A stretch of DNA of 21,649 bases from JALZAA01 sp035316025 (GCA_035316025.1 DATFXL010000005.1:1-21649), one strand, 5' to 3'; positions 7,540-15,075 are shown, counted from the first letter of the stretch. The notes: generated by a model from the letters alone, not told the origin. A program made the numbers and translations.

Positions 7540-8645
7540 GCTTCCTCGACTCGCCCGTCGTGCACCCGGAGACGACGCTCGGGATGCACTGACCTGGGCA
7601 CGGCCGACGCGGTGGTGATCAACGTCTGGCCGGCAGGGAGCTGGGCGACCAAAGCGTCGGCGCGTGCCGGGTCCAACTCGCTGAAGACGTCGTCGAGCAA
7701 CAGGACCGGCTCGGTCCCCACGACGTCGGCGACGACCCTGTGGCCCGCGAGCCGCAGACCGAGCGCCAGGGTGCGCTGCTCCCCCTGCGACGCGTGCGTG
7801 CGAGCCTCGAGGCCAGCGAGACGGACACGCCATTCGTCGCGATGCGGACCAACGAGGGTCACACCTCGTTCGACCTCCGCGGCGCGTCGGCTAAGAAGGG
7901 CGGCGCGCAACAGCTCGTCGATGTCGTCGGCAGCAGACGCCACGCTCCCTTCCGCCCATTCGGCTTCGTAGGCCGCCTCCACCTCGTCGCCCGGTCCGGC
8001 CAGGCCCTGGTATGCGTCGCGTAGCGCCGGCAACAACCGCGCGGTGAGCCGGAGCCGGCCGCGCACGATCTCGCTCCCGGCCCGCACGAGCTGGTCGTCG
8101 AACACCACCAGGGTCGAATCCGCATCCGGCCCACGCAGACCTTGTCGCAACAACGCGTTGCGTTGCTTCAACACCCGATCGAACTCCGCGCGGACGGCGT
8201 CGTAGCGAGGAGCAATGGCAACGAGAAGCTCGTCGAGGTAGCTGCGCCGGCCCGCCGGCCCGCCTTTGACGAGTTGCAAGTCGTCGGGAGCGAAGACCGT
8301 GACGCGCACCAACCCGAGGAGGTCACGTGCCCGCGCCAGTGGATGGCGATTGACCTGGACCCGGTTCCGTCCCACAGCACGGATCTCGGCTTCCATCAGC
8401 TGATCACGGTCGGGTTCCTGGACCGAGACCCGTAAGTACGCGGCCTCCGCACCGGTGCGCACGAGCGCGGCATCGGGGACGCCGCGGAAGGAGTGAGTCG
8501 TGGCCGCCCACCCCAACGCCTCGAGCAAGCTCGTCTTGCCCTCGCCGTTCGCGCCCGCTACGACCGTCACACCAGTGGGCAGCAAGAGGTCCACGGCCGA
8601 ATAACACCGGAAGTACGTCAGCGCGAGTCGCGTCACGACGCTCAT
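7536..8645 (-). CDS. recF: DNA replication and repair protein RecF
   Basis: This 369-residue SMC-like ATPase helps RecR/RecO load RecA at single-strand gaps. Walker A is GANGEGKTS at residues 31-39. The ABC signature region is GEQRTLALGLRLAG and Walker B is PVLLLDDVFSELD near residue 318. The start MSVVTRLALTYFRCY matches the family N-terminus. ATG at 8645 follows the dnaN stop by 18 bases and lacks a strong ribosome site, consistent with a dnaN-recF-DUF721 operon. Confidence 0.97.
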   Translation of the reverse strand: MSVVTRLALTYFRCYSAVDLLLPTGVTVVAGANGEGKTSLLEALGWAATTHSFRGVPDAALVRTGAEAAYLRVSVQEPDRDQLMEAEIRAVGRNRVQVNRHPLARARDLLGLVRVTVFAPDDLQLVKGGPAGRRSYLDELLVAIAPRYDAVRAEFDRVLKQRNALLRQGLRGPDADSTLVVFDDQLVRAGSEIVRGRLRLTARLLPALRDAYQGLAGPGDEVEAAYEAEWAEGSVASAADDIDELLRAALLSRRAAEVERGVTLVGPHRDEWRVRLAGLEARTHASQGEQRTLALGLRLAGHRVVADVVGTEPVLLLDDVFSELDPARADALVAQLPAGQTLITTASAVPRSVHPERRLRVHDGRVEEA

Positions 8646-8663
8646 CGTTCGCGCCGTGCTCGG

Positions 8664-9761
8664 TTAGGAGATCCGGACCGGCATGAGGAGGTAGAGGAAG
8701 TCGCCGCTGTCGGTTCCCTTCAGAACGGCAGGCTTGAGGGGATCGATGGACTCGATCAGGATCTCGGACCCCGCCGCGGCGTCGATGCCCTCCAGCAGAA
8801 ACTGCGAGTTAAAGGCGACGGTGAGGTCGCCGCCTTCGTACTTCGCCTCCACCATCTCGTGGGCTTCGCCGACGTCCTGGGCGACGGCCGAGAGCTCGAG
8901 CCCCTCGGCAGTCATCGCCAACCGGATCGGAGCCGTGTCGCGACCCTGACCGACGAGTCGCACGCGATTGATGGCGGCACTCAGCTGGTCACGAGCGACG
9001 GTGAGGCGATTCGGATACCCGCTCGGGATGAGCTGCTCGTAATTCGGGAAGTCACCCTCGATGAGGCGTGTCGTCACCGACGTACGCCCGACGCGGAAGA
9101 CGACCTCGCGCTCGGCGAGCACGACCTCGATCTCCTCGTCTCCGAGAAGGCGCTGCACCTCACCGAGGCCCTTCCCCGCCACCAGGACCTTCTGGCCCTC
9201 GGCCAGCATGCTCACGCCATGAAGGTCACGCACCGCGAGTCGATACGAGTCCGTCGCAACCAGCCGCAGACCGCCGGCGGACGCGGTGAGCAACACACCC
9301 GTCAGGATCGGTCGGGCATCGTCCTTCGACGCCGCCGGAACCACCTGACGCAAGGCCTCCGTCAAGGCACCGGACTCCACCTTGACACCTGCTCCCTCAG
9401 GCTCCGTCAGCCGCGGGAAGTCTGCCGCCGACAACGTGCGCAACGACGTCCGGAACCGTCCGGCCTCCACACGCGCTTCGTCGTCCGTGAACTCGACCGA
9501 CACGGTGCCCGCCTCGAGCTTGTGCACGATCTCGGAGAACAACCGGGCGGGAACGACCGAGCTTCCGTCTCCTTCGATGTCGGCAGGCGCATCGACCCGG
9601 ATCGTGAGCTCCAGGTCGGACCCGACGAGCTCGACGCCCGAGTCCGTCGGTGAGACGCGCAAGCCTGACAACACCGGCAACGCGCCGGTCCGCGAGGCCA
9701 CCGCACGCTGTGCAACAGCAATGGCATCAGCAAGGGTGTCCCGTTCGCAGCGGAACTTCAC
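8664..9761 (-). CDS. dnaN: DNA polymerase III beta sliding clamp
   Basis: The 365-residue processivity clamp has three repeated clamp folds. Recognisable segments are KFRCERDTLADAIAVAQRAV at the start, ATDSYRLAVRD in the middle, the SGYPNRLTVARDQLSAAINR segment, and the C-terminal LMPVRIS, which borders the pocket binding partner proteins. GTG at 9761 is supported by AAGGAG seven bases upstream; the open frame beyond it runs through the origin gap and is not coding. It lies downstream of dnaA on the same strand, separated by the putative oriC. Confidence 0.98.
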   Translation of the reverse strand: MKFRCERDTLADAIAVAQRAVASRTGALPVLSGLRVSPTDSGVELVGSDLELTIRVDAPADIEGDGSSVVPARLFSEIVHKLEAGTVSVEFTDDEARVEAGRFRTSLRTLSAADFPRLTEPEGAGVKVESGALTEALRQVVPAASKDDARPILTGVLLTASAGGLRLVATDSYRLAVRDLHGVSMLAEGQKVLVAGKGLGEVQRLLGDEEIEVVLAEREVVFRVGRTSVTTRLIEGDFPNYEQLIPSGYPNRLTVARDQLSAAINRVRLVGQGRDTAPIRLAMTAEGLELSAVAQDVGEAHEMVEAKYEGGDLTVAFNSQFLLEGIDAAAGSEILIESIDPLKPAVLKGTDSGDFLYLLMPVRIS

Positions 9762-10000
9762 CGGCAATCTCCTTGGGTCGGTGTGGTCGGTTTCCTCAAC
9801 AGTTGGGGATCTTTGAATAGCCGTTGTAGTAGGCCGTGTGGATTGGGGACAGCCGGTTGTTCCGGCAGGTGGGAGGGGGTGAGGGATTCCCCCGATTGTC
9901 CACCGGGATCCCTCAAGGAGTGCTTGAGGGCGAGAGTTTTGCCCAGGCTCGTCCCCATGGGCCGGGATGATTTCCCCACGTGTCCACAGGGTTATCCACC
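9762..10000. other. Putative oriC (dnaN-dnaA intergenic region)
   Basis: The gap between dnaA and dnaN is the usual origin site in Actinobacteria. Near-consensus DnaA boxes are TTGTCCACC (9896-9904), GTGTCCACA (9980-9988) and TTATCCACC (9992-10000, overlapping the dnaA stop), each one mismatch from TTGTCCACA or TTATCCACA; a weaker one is CAATCCACA on the minus strand (9845-9837). Two share the longer word TCCACCGG. A relatively AT-richer stretch at about 9790-9833 beside dnaN is a candidate unwinding element. Hairpins lie at 9852-9866 (GCCGG/CCGGC) and 9910-9930. The box number is small compared with Streptomyces. Confidence 0.65.
9910..9930. repeat. Perfect 8-bp inverted repeat in oriC gap
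   Basis: CCCTCAAG and CTTGAGGG flank a 5-base loop (GAGTG). Neither strand has an adjacent T-run after the stem in the direction of a gene ending here, so it is not an obvious terminator for dnaA, whose stop is 60 bases away on the other side. It sits between two DnaA-box pairs. Confidence 0.6.
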
Positions 10001-11422
10001 GGTGCCCAGCTTGATGCGGGCGATGAGCTCGTTGACCTGGTCGAAGGTGGTGTGACGCTCGTTCATCTGCTGCTTGATCTTCTCGACCGCGTACATGACG
10101 GTCGTGTGATCGCGGCCCCCGAACTCCTTGGCGATCTGCGGATAGCTGTAACCGGTGAGCTCGCGCATGACGTACATGCCGATCTGTCGGGCGGTGACCA
10201 GCGGCCGGCGTCGGCTCTTGCCGCACAGGTCATCGACGGTCCAGCCGAACATCTTGGCGGTCTCTTCGAGAATGAGCTCGGGTGTGATCTCACGCGGCTG
10301 GGCCGGGGAGAGAAGGTCAGCGAGGACCTGGTGGGCGATCTCGTCGGTGAGAGGCGCGTCGTTCAGGGCCCGGTAGGCGTTCACACGGAGAAGTGCACCC
10401 TCGAGCTCCCGAACGTTGTCGTGAATGTTGCCGGCAATGAAGGCGAAGACCTCGTCCGGGATCCCGTCGAGATGCTCGGCCTCGGACTTCTTCCGGAGGA
10501 TCGCCAACCTGGTCTCGAACTCGGGGACTTGCACGTCGGTGATCAGGCCCCACTCGAAGCGGCTTCGGAGGCGGTCCTCGAGGGTGGCGATGGACTTGGG
10601 GGGCCGGTCCGAGGAGATGACGATCTGACCGTCTTCGTTGTGGAGCTGGTTGAACGTGTGGAAGAACTCCTCCTGGAGCTCCTGGGTGCGCTCGAGGAAC
10701 TGGATGTCGTCGATGAGGAGGACATCGAGGTCGCGGTACCGGCGCTTGAACGCGGGCATCGTCTTCGCTCGGATGGCGTCGACGAATTCGTTCATGAAGG
10801 TCTCGGTGGAGACGTAGCGCACGCGCTTGTTGCGGAACACCGCTTTGACGTGATGGCCGATCGCGTGCAGCAGGTGGGTCTTGCCGAGGCCAGCTGCGCC
10901 GTAGATGAACAAGGGGTTGTACGAGCGGGCCGGTGCCTCCGCTACCGAGAGTGCCGCCGCGTGGGCGAACCGGTTGGAGGCGCCGATGACGAACTGGTCG
11001 AAGGTGTACCGGGGATTGAGGCCCCCCGACGCCCAGAGCCGTCCCGGCTCGTCGTCGACGACGGGCGGCGCCGTCGAGGGAAGGTCGCTGAGGGGCGCAG
11101 TGGCGATCGGCGGCGGCGGAGGAGGAACGGCGTCGTCGGAGCGGGAGTCGGTCTCGACGGTCAGCTCGACCCGGAGCTGCTGGCCGGTGACGTCCCGCAG
11201 GGTGTCGGCGAGCATGCCGGTGTAGCTCGAGCGGATACGGTCCGCGGCCAGGGTGCTCGGGACGGCCAGGACGAGCACGTCATCGTCGAGGGCGATGGCA
11301 CGGACGCCCTCGAACCACAGGCCCCACGTGTTCGGAGCGAGCTGGGAACGCAGGGCAGTCGCGCCGTGCTCCCAGATCTCGGCGGCGCTGACACCCCGGT
11401 CGAATTCCACAGGTGCGTCCAC
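9992..11422 (-). CDS. dnaA: Chromosomal replication initiator DnaA
   Basis: The AAA+ initiator binds DnaA boxes and melts oriC. From GTG at 11422 the protein has 476 residues. Domain I (about 1-90) contains the EIWEHGATALRSQLAPNTW helix; a Pro-rich domain II includes a run of seven prolines near 100. Domain III has Walker A GAAGLGKT (175-182) and Walker B LLIDDIQFLE. Domain IV carries the DNA-binding signature GGRDHTTVMYAVEKIK. The start is uncertain: GTG at 11422 or 11410 both fit domain I and neither has a good ribosome site; the open frame further upstream lacks homology. DnaA-box-like TCCACA words cover the start, suggesting autoregulation. Confidence 0.97.
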   Translation of the reverse strand: MDAPVEFDRGVSAAEIWEHGATALRSQLAPNTWGLWFEGVRAIALDDDVLVLAVPSTLAADRIRSSYTGMLADTLRDVTGQQLRVELTVETDSRSDDAVPPPPPPIATAPLSDLPSTAPPVVDDEPGRLWASGGLNPRYTFDQFVIGASNRFAHAAALSVAEAPARSYNPLFIYGAAGLGKTHLLHAIGHHVKAVFRNKRVRYVSTETFMNEFVDAIRAKTMPAFKRRYRDLDVLLIDDIQFLERTQELQEEFFHTFNQLHNEDGQIVISSDRPPKSIATLEDRLRSRFEWGLITDVQVPEFETRLAILRKKSEAEHLDGIPDEVFAFIAGNIHDNVRELEGALLRVNAYRALNDAPLTDEIAHQVLADLLSPAQPREITPELILEETAKMFGWTVDDLCGKSRRRPLVTARQIGMYVMRELTGYSYPQIAKEFGGRDHTTVMYAVEKIKQQMNERHTTFDQVNELIARIKLGTGG

Positions 11423-11434
11423 AGGTGTGGAGAA
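11403..11434. promoter_or_regulatory. Cluster of TCCACA words over the dnaA start
   Basis: Three DnaA-box-like 9-mers fall within 32 bases: AATTCCACA (11403-11411), GCGTCCACA (11415-11423) and, on the minus strand, TTCTCCACA (11434-11426). All keep the TCCACA core, and the last is one mismatch from consensus. Both candidate dnaA GTG codons lie inside these words. Binding by DnaA here would repress its own expression. Confidence 0.45.
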
Positions 11435-11541
11435 GGTTCCTCTTGCGGGGCCACTCGAGGCGGCCGCGGTCCGGCAGAAATATTCGGCCTCGGGACCCGG
11501 GGAAGTTCGCCTCCGAGGCCGTGTCGTTGGCGAGCAGGCCG

Positions 11542-11571
11542 AACGTACCACTGGACTTTCGCAGCGAACAA
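11542..11571 (-). promoter_or_regulatory. Candidate dnaA promoter
   Basis: TTGTTC (11571-11566), an 18-base spacer and TACGTT (11547-11542) form a moderate sigma-70-type promoter reading toward dnaA, with a leader of about 110 bases. It diverges from the rpmH promoter. Confidence 0.4.
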
Positions 11572-11609
11572 GGGTCGCGAAGGTCGACGTGGCGGCGCGA
11601 TACCCCGCG

Positions 11610-11639
11610 TTGCGACCGTTTCACGCGTCGCCGTACACT
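11610..11639 (+). promoter_or_regulatory. rpmH-rnpA promoter
   Basis: TTGCGA (11610-11615), an 18-base spacer and TACACT (11634-11639) form a good housekeeping promoter. Transcription would start near 11646, giving a leader of about 60 bases before the shared rnpA/rpmH ribosome site. Confidence 0.65.
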
Positions 11640-11645
11640 CGGTGT

Positions 11646-11704
11646 TTCGCCTGACTGTCGCGGCCCCCGACCACGGGCTCACAGGCGAACCCCTCGCGAG
11701 GAGG
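11646..11704 (+). promoter_or_regulatory. Structured rpmH/rnpA leader with shared ribosome site
   Basis: A perfect 8-bp stem (TTCGCCTG 11646-11653 with CAGGCGAA 11682-11689) would begin at the predicted 5' end of the mRNA. Between the arms, GCCC/GGGC can pair. Next comes CCTC (11692-11695), which can pair with GAGG (11701-11704) of the Shine-Dalgarno GAGGAGG (11698-11704). The ribosome site serves both ATG 11707 (rnpA) and GTG 11711 (rpmH). This layout could support feedback by L34 or ribosome abundance, which is inference. Confidence 0.45.
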
Positions 11705-11706
11705 CC

Positions 11707-12165
11707 ATGCGTGAAGCGCACGTTCCAGCCGAACAACCGGAAGCGCAAGAAGCGTCATGGCTTCCGGACTCGCATGCGTACCCGTGGCGGTCGGGCGGTG
11801 CTCAGGGCTCGGCGCCAGCGCGGCCGCACGCGCCTCTCGGCCTGATCCGACGCGTCCGGGATCGTGCGACGTTCGCGGCCCTGGCCCGGGCGGAACGACA
11901 CGTTCGCGGCCCGATCACGGTTCGATTCGTCGCCGAAGACGACGCCCCACCTCGGGTCGCGTACGCGGTGTCGGGGGCCGCGAATGCCGTGGCCCGGAAC
12001 CGCCTCCGTCGTCGCTTGCGCGCCGCGGCGGCCGAAGTCGACGCGAGCCTTCGTGACGGGGGCGCCTACCTGGTCTCGGCTCGCCGAGAGGCGATGACGA
12101 TGCCGTTCGACGAGCTCGTCGCCACGCTTTCGGATCTCCTCGCCGTAGCCGGGGGACGACGATGA
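11707..12165 (+). CDS. rnpA: RNase P protein component, extended form encompassing rpmH
   Basis: RnpA is the protein cofactor of RNase P, which matures tRNA 5' ends. The domain spans about residues 47-150 of a 152-residue frame: RRVRDRATFAALAR, VAYAVSGAANAVARNRLRRR (the RNR motif) and a C-terminal PFDELVATLSDLL. The start is the striking point. Between ATG 11707 and mid-domain there is no in-frame ATG, GTG or TTG; the only alternative is CTG at 11842, which overlaps the rpmH stop as CTGA and would give 107 residues. The ATG lies four bases before the rpmH GTG and five bases after GAGG of the shared ribosome site. If ATG is used, rnpA swallows rpmH, adding about 45 Ala/Pro/Glu-rich residues. 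The 3' end overlaps yidD (ATGA). Confidence 0.82.
   Translation: MREAHVPAEQPEAQEASWLPDSHAYPWRSGGAQGSAPARPHAPLGLIRRVRDRATFAALARAERHVRGPITVRFVAEDDAPPRVAYAVSGAANAVARNRLRRRLRAAAAEVDASLRDGGAYLVSARREAMTMPFDELVATLSDLLAVAGGRR
11711..11845 (+). CDS. rpmH: 50S ribosomal protein L34
   Basis: The 44-residue, very basic protein matches L34 along its length: KRTFQPNNRKRKKRHGFRTR, then MRTRGGRAVLRARRQRGR. GTG at 11711 lies six bases after AGGAGG (11699-11704). It is a component of the large ribosomal subunit and is first in the plus-strand operon. Its whole coding sequence is overlapped in another frame by the extended rnpA ORF. Confidence 0.97.
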   Translation: MKRTFQPNNRKRKKRHGFRTRMRTRGGRAVLRARRQRGRTRLSA

Positions 12166-12434
12166 GCACCGTGGTCGAGGTCCCGGCGCCGCCCTCGATC
12201 GCGGCGCGCGTGCTGATGCTGCCGGTCCGGGCCTGGCGGCTCGTGAGCGTCCACTTGACGCCGCGGTGCCGGTTCTACCCGTCCTGCTCGGCGTACGCGC
12301 TCGAGGCACTGGAGCGTCATGGCGCCATCCGGGGCCTGTGGCTGGCGGTCCGCCGGCTGGCTCGCTGTCACCCGTGGGGTGGCGGCGGCATCGACCCCGT
12401 ACCGAACACACGTTCGCCCAGGAGAGCAGGCTGA
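12162..12434 (+). CDS. yidD: Membrane protein insertion efficiency factor YidD
   Basis: The 90-residue protein has the family core: CRFYPSCSAYALEALERHG, then WLAVRRLARCHPWGGGGIDP. YidD is a small inner-membrane-associated protein that aids YidC/Sec-dependent insertion. The N-terminus is amphipathic and hydrophobic. The start overlaps the rnpA stop by four bases, and yidC follows after three bases, so rnpA-yidD-yidC translation is probably coupled. Confidence 0.95.
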   Translation: MSTVVEVPAPPSIAARVLMLPVRAWRLVSVHLTPRCRFYPSCSAYALEALERHGAIRGLWLAVRRLARCHPWGGGGIDPVPNTRSPRRAG

Positions 12435-12437
12435 CCG

Positions 12438-13511
12438 ATGCTTGATCCGCTCTACAACGCGCTGGGCGCCGTCCTGGCGTTCTTCTACGCCATCATCCCG
12501 AACGAGGGCGTGGCGATCATCCTGCTGACGATCTCGGTGATGATCGTCCTGTTCCCGCTGACTGCGAAGTCGTCGCGCTCGATGCTGGCGATGCAGCGGC
12601 TGCAGCCGGAGATCAAGAAGCTCCAGGCGAAGCACAAGGGGGATCGCCAAAAGCTCAACGAAGAGATGATGAAGCTGTACCAGGAGAACAAGGTGAACCC
12701 GCTGGGCGGGTGCCTGCCTCTCGTGGTGCAGTTCCCGGTCTTCATCGCGCTCTTCCACGTGTTGCGCTCGACGGCGGCGACGGTGCCGCAGGGCTCGGCG
12801 CTCTACAAGGCGATCGTCGCCGCCGAGCCGAACGGGCTCACCTTCCTCGGGATGGACCTGTCGCTGAAGGCGACGGACAATCACGGCGACCTCCTGTCGG
12901 CGTTGCCGTACTACATCCTCGTCGGTCTGGTCTTCCTGACCGGCTTTCTCCAATCGCGCCAGAGCCAGCGCAACACGCCGGCGGGCGGGAACCCGCAGAT
13001 GCAGATGGTGACGAAGGTGCTGCCGATCGCCTTCGGCGCCTTCTCGTTGTTCTTCCCCGCTGGCCTCGTCCTCTACTTCCTGGTGTCCAACCTCTGGCGG
13101 CTGGGTCAGCAAGAGCTGATCATTCGCAAGATCGCGCCGCGGGGCGACCTTCGGAAGGGCGGCGCGATCGACGCGAAGAGCTCGCCGGCCAAGCGCGAGG
13201 TCGAGGCGCCCGCCGACGGCGACACCGAAGAGCCCGCGCCCGCGCCGGAGGAAGCCAAGCCCGCGCCGCCCTCGAAGCCGGCGACGGCTGGGGCACGGTC
13301 CAGCCCGCTCGGGGCGCTCCGGGATCTGTTCCGCCCCCCGCCGGATGGGAACTCGGGCGGGGCGGCCGGCAAGCAACCCGCGCCGTCGAAGCAGCCCTCC
13401 TCCGAGCAACCGGCGTCGAAGCAACCCGCGGCGCGGCAGGGCGGGGCCGCCCGCGCCGGCCAGTCACGACGGCGACGCCGGCGGAGCAGCAACAAGAAGC
13501 GGAAGCGGTAG
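12438..13511 (+). CDS. yidC: Membrane protein insertase YidC (Oxa1 family)
   Basis: The 357-residue protein belongs to the short Gram-positive type without the large periplasmic domain. Hydrophobic segments lie at about 9-40, 90-110, 154-171 and 194-218. The conserved LPLVVQFPVFIALFHVLR region and the long cytoplasmic helical hairpin (42-85) are present. Residues 240-357 form a long, hydrophilic Pro/Ala/Lys tail with KQP repeats around 318-340 and a final stretch rich in Arg and Lys, which likely binds ribosomes (family knowledge for basic YidC tails). The jag start codon abuts its stop with no gap. Confidence 0.96.
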   Translation: MLDPLYNALGAVLAFFYAIIPNEGVAIILLTISVMIVLFPLTAKSSRSMLAMQRLQPEIKKLQAKHKGDRQKLNEEMMKLYQENKVNPLGGCLPLVVQFPVFIALFHVLRSTAATVPQGSALYKAIVAAEPNGLTFLGMDLSLKATDNHGDLLSALPYYILVGLVFLTGFLQSRQSQRNTPAGGNPQMQMVTKVLPIAFGAFSLFFPAGLVLYFLVSNLWRLGQQELIIRKIAPRGDLRKGGAIDAKSSPAKREVEAPADGDTEEPAPAPEEAKPAPPSKPATAGARSSPLGALRDLFRPPPDGNSGGAAGKQPAPSKQPSSEQPASKQPAARQGGAARAGQSRRRRRRSSNKKRKR

Positions 13512-14393
13512 ATGGAATGGGTCGAGACGACCGGCCGGACGGTCGAAGTGGCGCTTGACGCCGCCCTCGACGAGCTGGGGGTCGACGAGAACGACGTCGA
13601 GTACGAGGTCCTCGCCCGCCCGCGTGGTGGTCTGCTGGGTCGTTTCGGGGGAGAGGCGCGTATCCGGGCCCGGGTGAAGCCCATCTCTCGGGAGAAGCCG
13701 GGGGAAGCCCGCCGCCGGTCGCGGCGGCGGGCCACGGCGGCAAATCGAAGCGATGACCGGGGCCCGAGGGAGCGGGTTGCCGGCGGAGCGGAGGGCGACG
13801 GCCCGCATCAGAGCACGGCGACCAGACCCTCGAGGAACCGGCGCCGGCGCCGGCGCGGTGGGGGCGGAGGGCGCGGCGAACGCCCGCCCGAGGAACAGGA
13901 GCAGCGAGCAACGGTGGACGAGCAACCCGAGATCTCGATCGAGGAGCAAGCCGATCAGGCCGTCGATTTCACCCGCGGCCTCGTCGAGGCCTTCGGCGCG
14001 AAAGCCGACGTCGGGAGTCGCCTGGAGGAAGAAGACACCGTGCTCGTCGAGGTCACGGGGGAGAATCTGGGCCTGCTCGTCGGCCCACGCGGCGCGACCT
14101 TGGGCGCCATCGAGGAACTGGTTCGCACGGTGGTGCAACGCCAGACCGGCGGCCACGGTGTCCGAGTGCACGTGGACGTCGGCGGGTACCGGGCGAAGCG
14201 CCGCGAGGCGCTGGCCGAGTTCGCCCGGCAGCTCGCCGAACGGGTGCGAGACGAGGACGAGGAGCAGTCGCTCGAGCCGATGGGTGCCTCGGACCGGAAG
14301 GTCGTGCACGACGTCGTCGCCGAGATGGACGGGGTGAGCACGGTCTCGGAAGGCGAGGAGCCCCGGCGACGGGTCGTGATCCGGCCTGGCTGA
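13512..14393 (+). CDS. jag: Jag/KhpB-type RNA-binding protein (Jag_N, KH, R3H)
   Basis: The 293-residue protein has three parts. Jag_N at 1-53 includes the VLARPRGGLLGRFGG motif. An Arg/Gly-rich linker spans about 60-145, with a block of eight basic residues before five glycines (109-120). A KH domain lies at about 150-222 with GPRG at 191-194 as its GxxG loop, and an R3H domain follows to about 290, with R262 and H266. Jag/KhpB proteins bind RNA and, in streptococci, affect cell elongation and division. Position after yidC is conserved across Gram-positives. The linker is longer and more basic than in typical Firmicutes. Confidence 0.93.
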   Translation: MEWVETTGRTVEVALDAALDELGVDENDVEYEVLARPRGGLLGRFGGEARIRARVKPISREKPGEARRRSRRRATAANRSDDRGPRERVAGGAEGDGPHQSTATRPSRNRRRRRRGGGGGRGERPPEEQEQRATVDEQPEISIEEQADQAVDFTRGLVEAFGAKADVGSRLEEEDTVLVEVTGENLGLLVGPRGATLGAIEELVRTVVQRQTGGHGVRVHVDVGGYRAKRREALAEFARQLAERVRDEDEEQSLEPMGASDRKVVHDVVAEMDGVSTVSEGEEPRRRVVIRPG

Positions 14394-14405
14394 GTCAGGC
14401 GGGCG

Positions 14406-15038
14406 ATGATCGCCCGCGATCGGCGCCGGTCGCTCCTGCAGCAGCTCGAGGTTGCCCGGAGCCGGGGGATGCTCGGGCCGGGGCCGGTCGAGGCGCACCT
14501 GGAGCACGCGGCGCAGATGGCGGACGCCATCGGGCCTGACTTCAGCGGCCACTTCTTGGATCTGGGGTCGGGTGGAGGTGTGCCGGGGTTGGTCCTGCTC
14601 GAGGTCTGGCCGTTGGCGACGGGATTCCTGCTCGACGCTCGACGCCGGCGCTGCCGGTTCCTGGAGGGCGCCCTCCGGGAGCTCGACCTGCTGGATCGCG
14701 CCTCCGTGGGGTGGGGACGGGCGGAGGAGTTGGCCCGGGACCGGCGCTTGCGCGGGACGTTCGACCTCGTGGTCGCCCGTGGTTTCGGAGGCCCCGCGAC
14801 GACGGCCGAGTGCGCGGTGGGTTTTCTCGTCCCGGATGGGCGGCTGGCGGTGAGTGAGCCCCCGGAGGCCGGGAACCGGGATCGGTGGCCGGTCGAGGGG
14901 GTCGCGGCGCTGGGGCTGAGCGGCCCGAGCCGGTATCGGGGCCCGGGCGCCGGGGTCGCGATCCTGGAGAGGGCGGGCGTGGTCTCCGATCGGTGGCCCC
15001 GTCGGACGGGGGTCCCGGCGCGCCAGCCGCTGTGGTGA
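14406..15038 (+). CDS. rsmG: RsmG-like 16S rRNA (G527-N7) methyltransferase
   Basis: The 210-residue protein has a class I SAM-binding fold: LDLGSGGGVPGL at 51-62 (motif I), LLDARRRRCRFL (motif II) and FDLVVARGFGGPATTAE, which aligns with the usual VVSRAVAPL segment. Position between jag and parA is the standard place of rsmG (gidB). It is divergent: the N-terminal helical part is short and the usual NLT and RH/DS motifs before motif I are not visible. Loss of RsmG gives low-level streptomycin resistance in other bacteria. ATG at 14406 has no strong ribosome site. Confidence 0.82.
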   Translation: MIARDRRRSLLQQLEVARSRGMLGPGPVEAHLEHAAQMADAIGPDFSGHFLDLGSGGGVPGLVLLEVWPLATGFLLDARRRRCRFLEGALRELDLLDRASVGWGRAEELARDRRLRGTFDLVVARGFGGPATTAECAVGFLVPDGRLAVSEPPEAGNRDRWPVEGVAALGLSGPSRYRGPGAGVAILERAGVVSDRWPRRTGVPARQPLW

Positions 15039-15043
15039 CCGGA

Positions 15044-15059
15044 TGTTTCCCGTGAAACG
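15044..15059. promoter_or_regulatory. parS-like site 1
   Basis: TGTTTCCCGTGAAACG keeps the inverted halves GTTTC/GAAAC of the universal parS TGTTTCACGTGAAACA and differs at two positions. It lies just after rsmG and 170 bases before parA, about 5 kb from the putative oriC, as expected for ParB loading sites. Confidence 0.75.
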
Positions 15060-15075
15060 GTGAGGTCGGCCCGGC

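Noticed and set aside
9762..10226. 155-codon N-terminal extension of dnaN through the origin gap
   Set aside because: It crosses dnaA coding sequence and oriC elements. AAGGAG before GTG 9761 marks the real start.
11617..11630. CGTTTCACGCGTCG resembling half of a parS site in the rpmH promoter spacer
   Set aside because: The second half (GTGAAAC) is missing, so it is not a palindromic ParB site.
9980..11845. 621-codon plus-strand open frame opposite dnaA
   Set aside because: It is the complement of dnaA and only its last 45 codons are real (rpmH). No independent protein signature is visible.
13360..13445. Short repeated AAGCAACCCGCG words in the yidC 3' end
   Set aside because: They encode the Lys-Gln-Pro repeats of the hydrophilic tail and look like low-complexity coding sequence, not a DNA repeat element or CRISPR.
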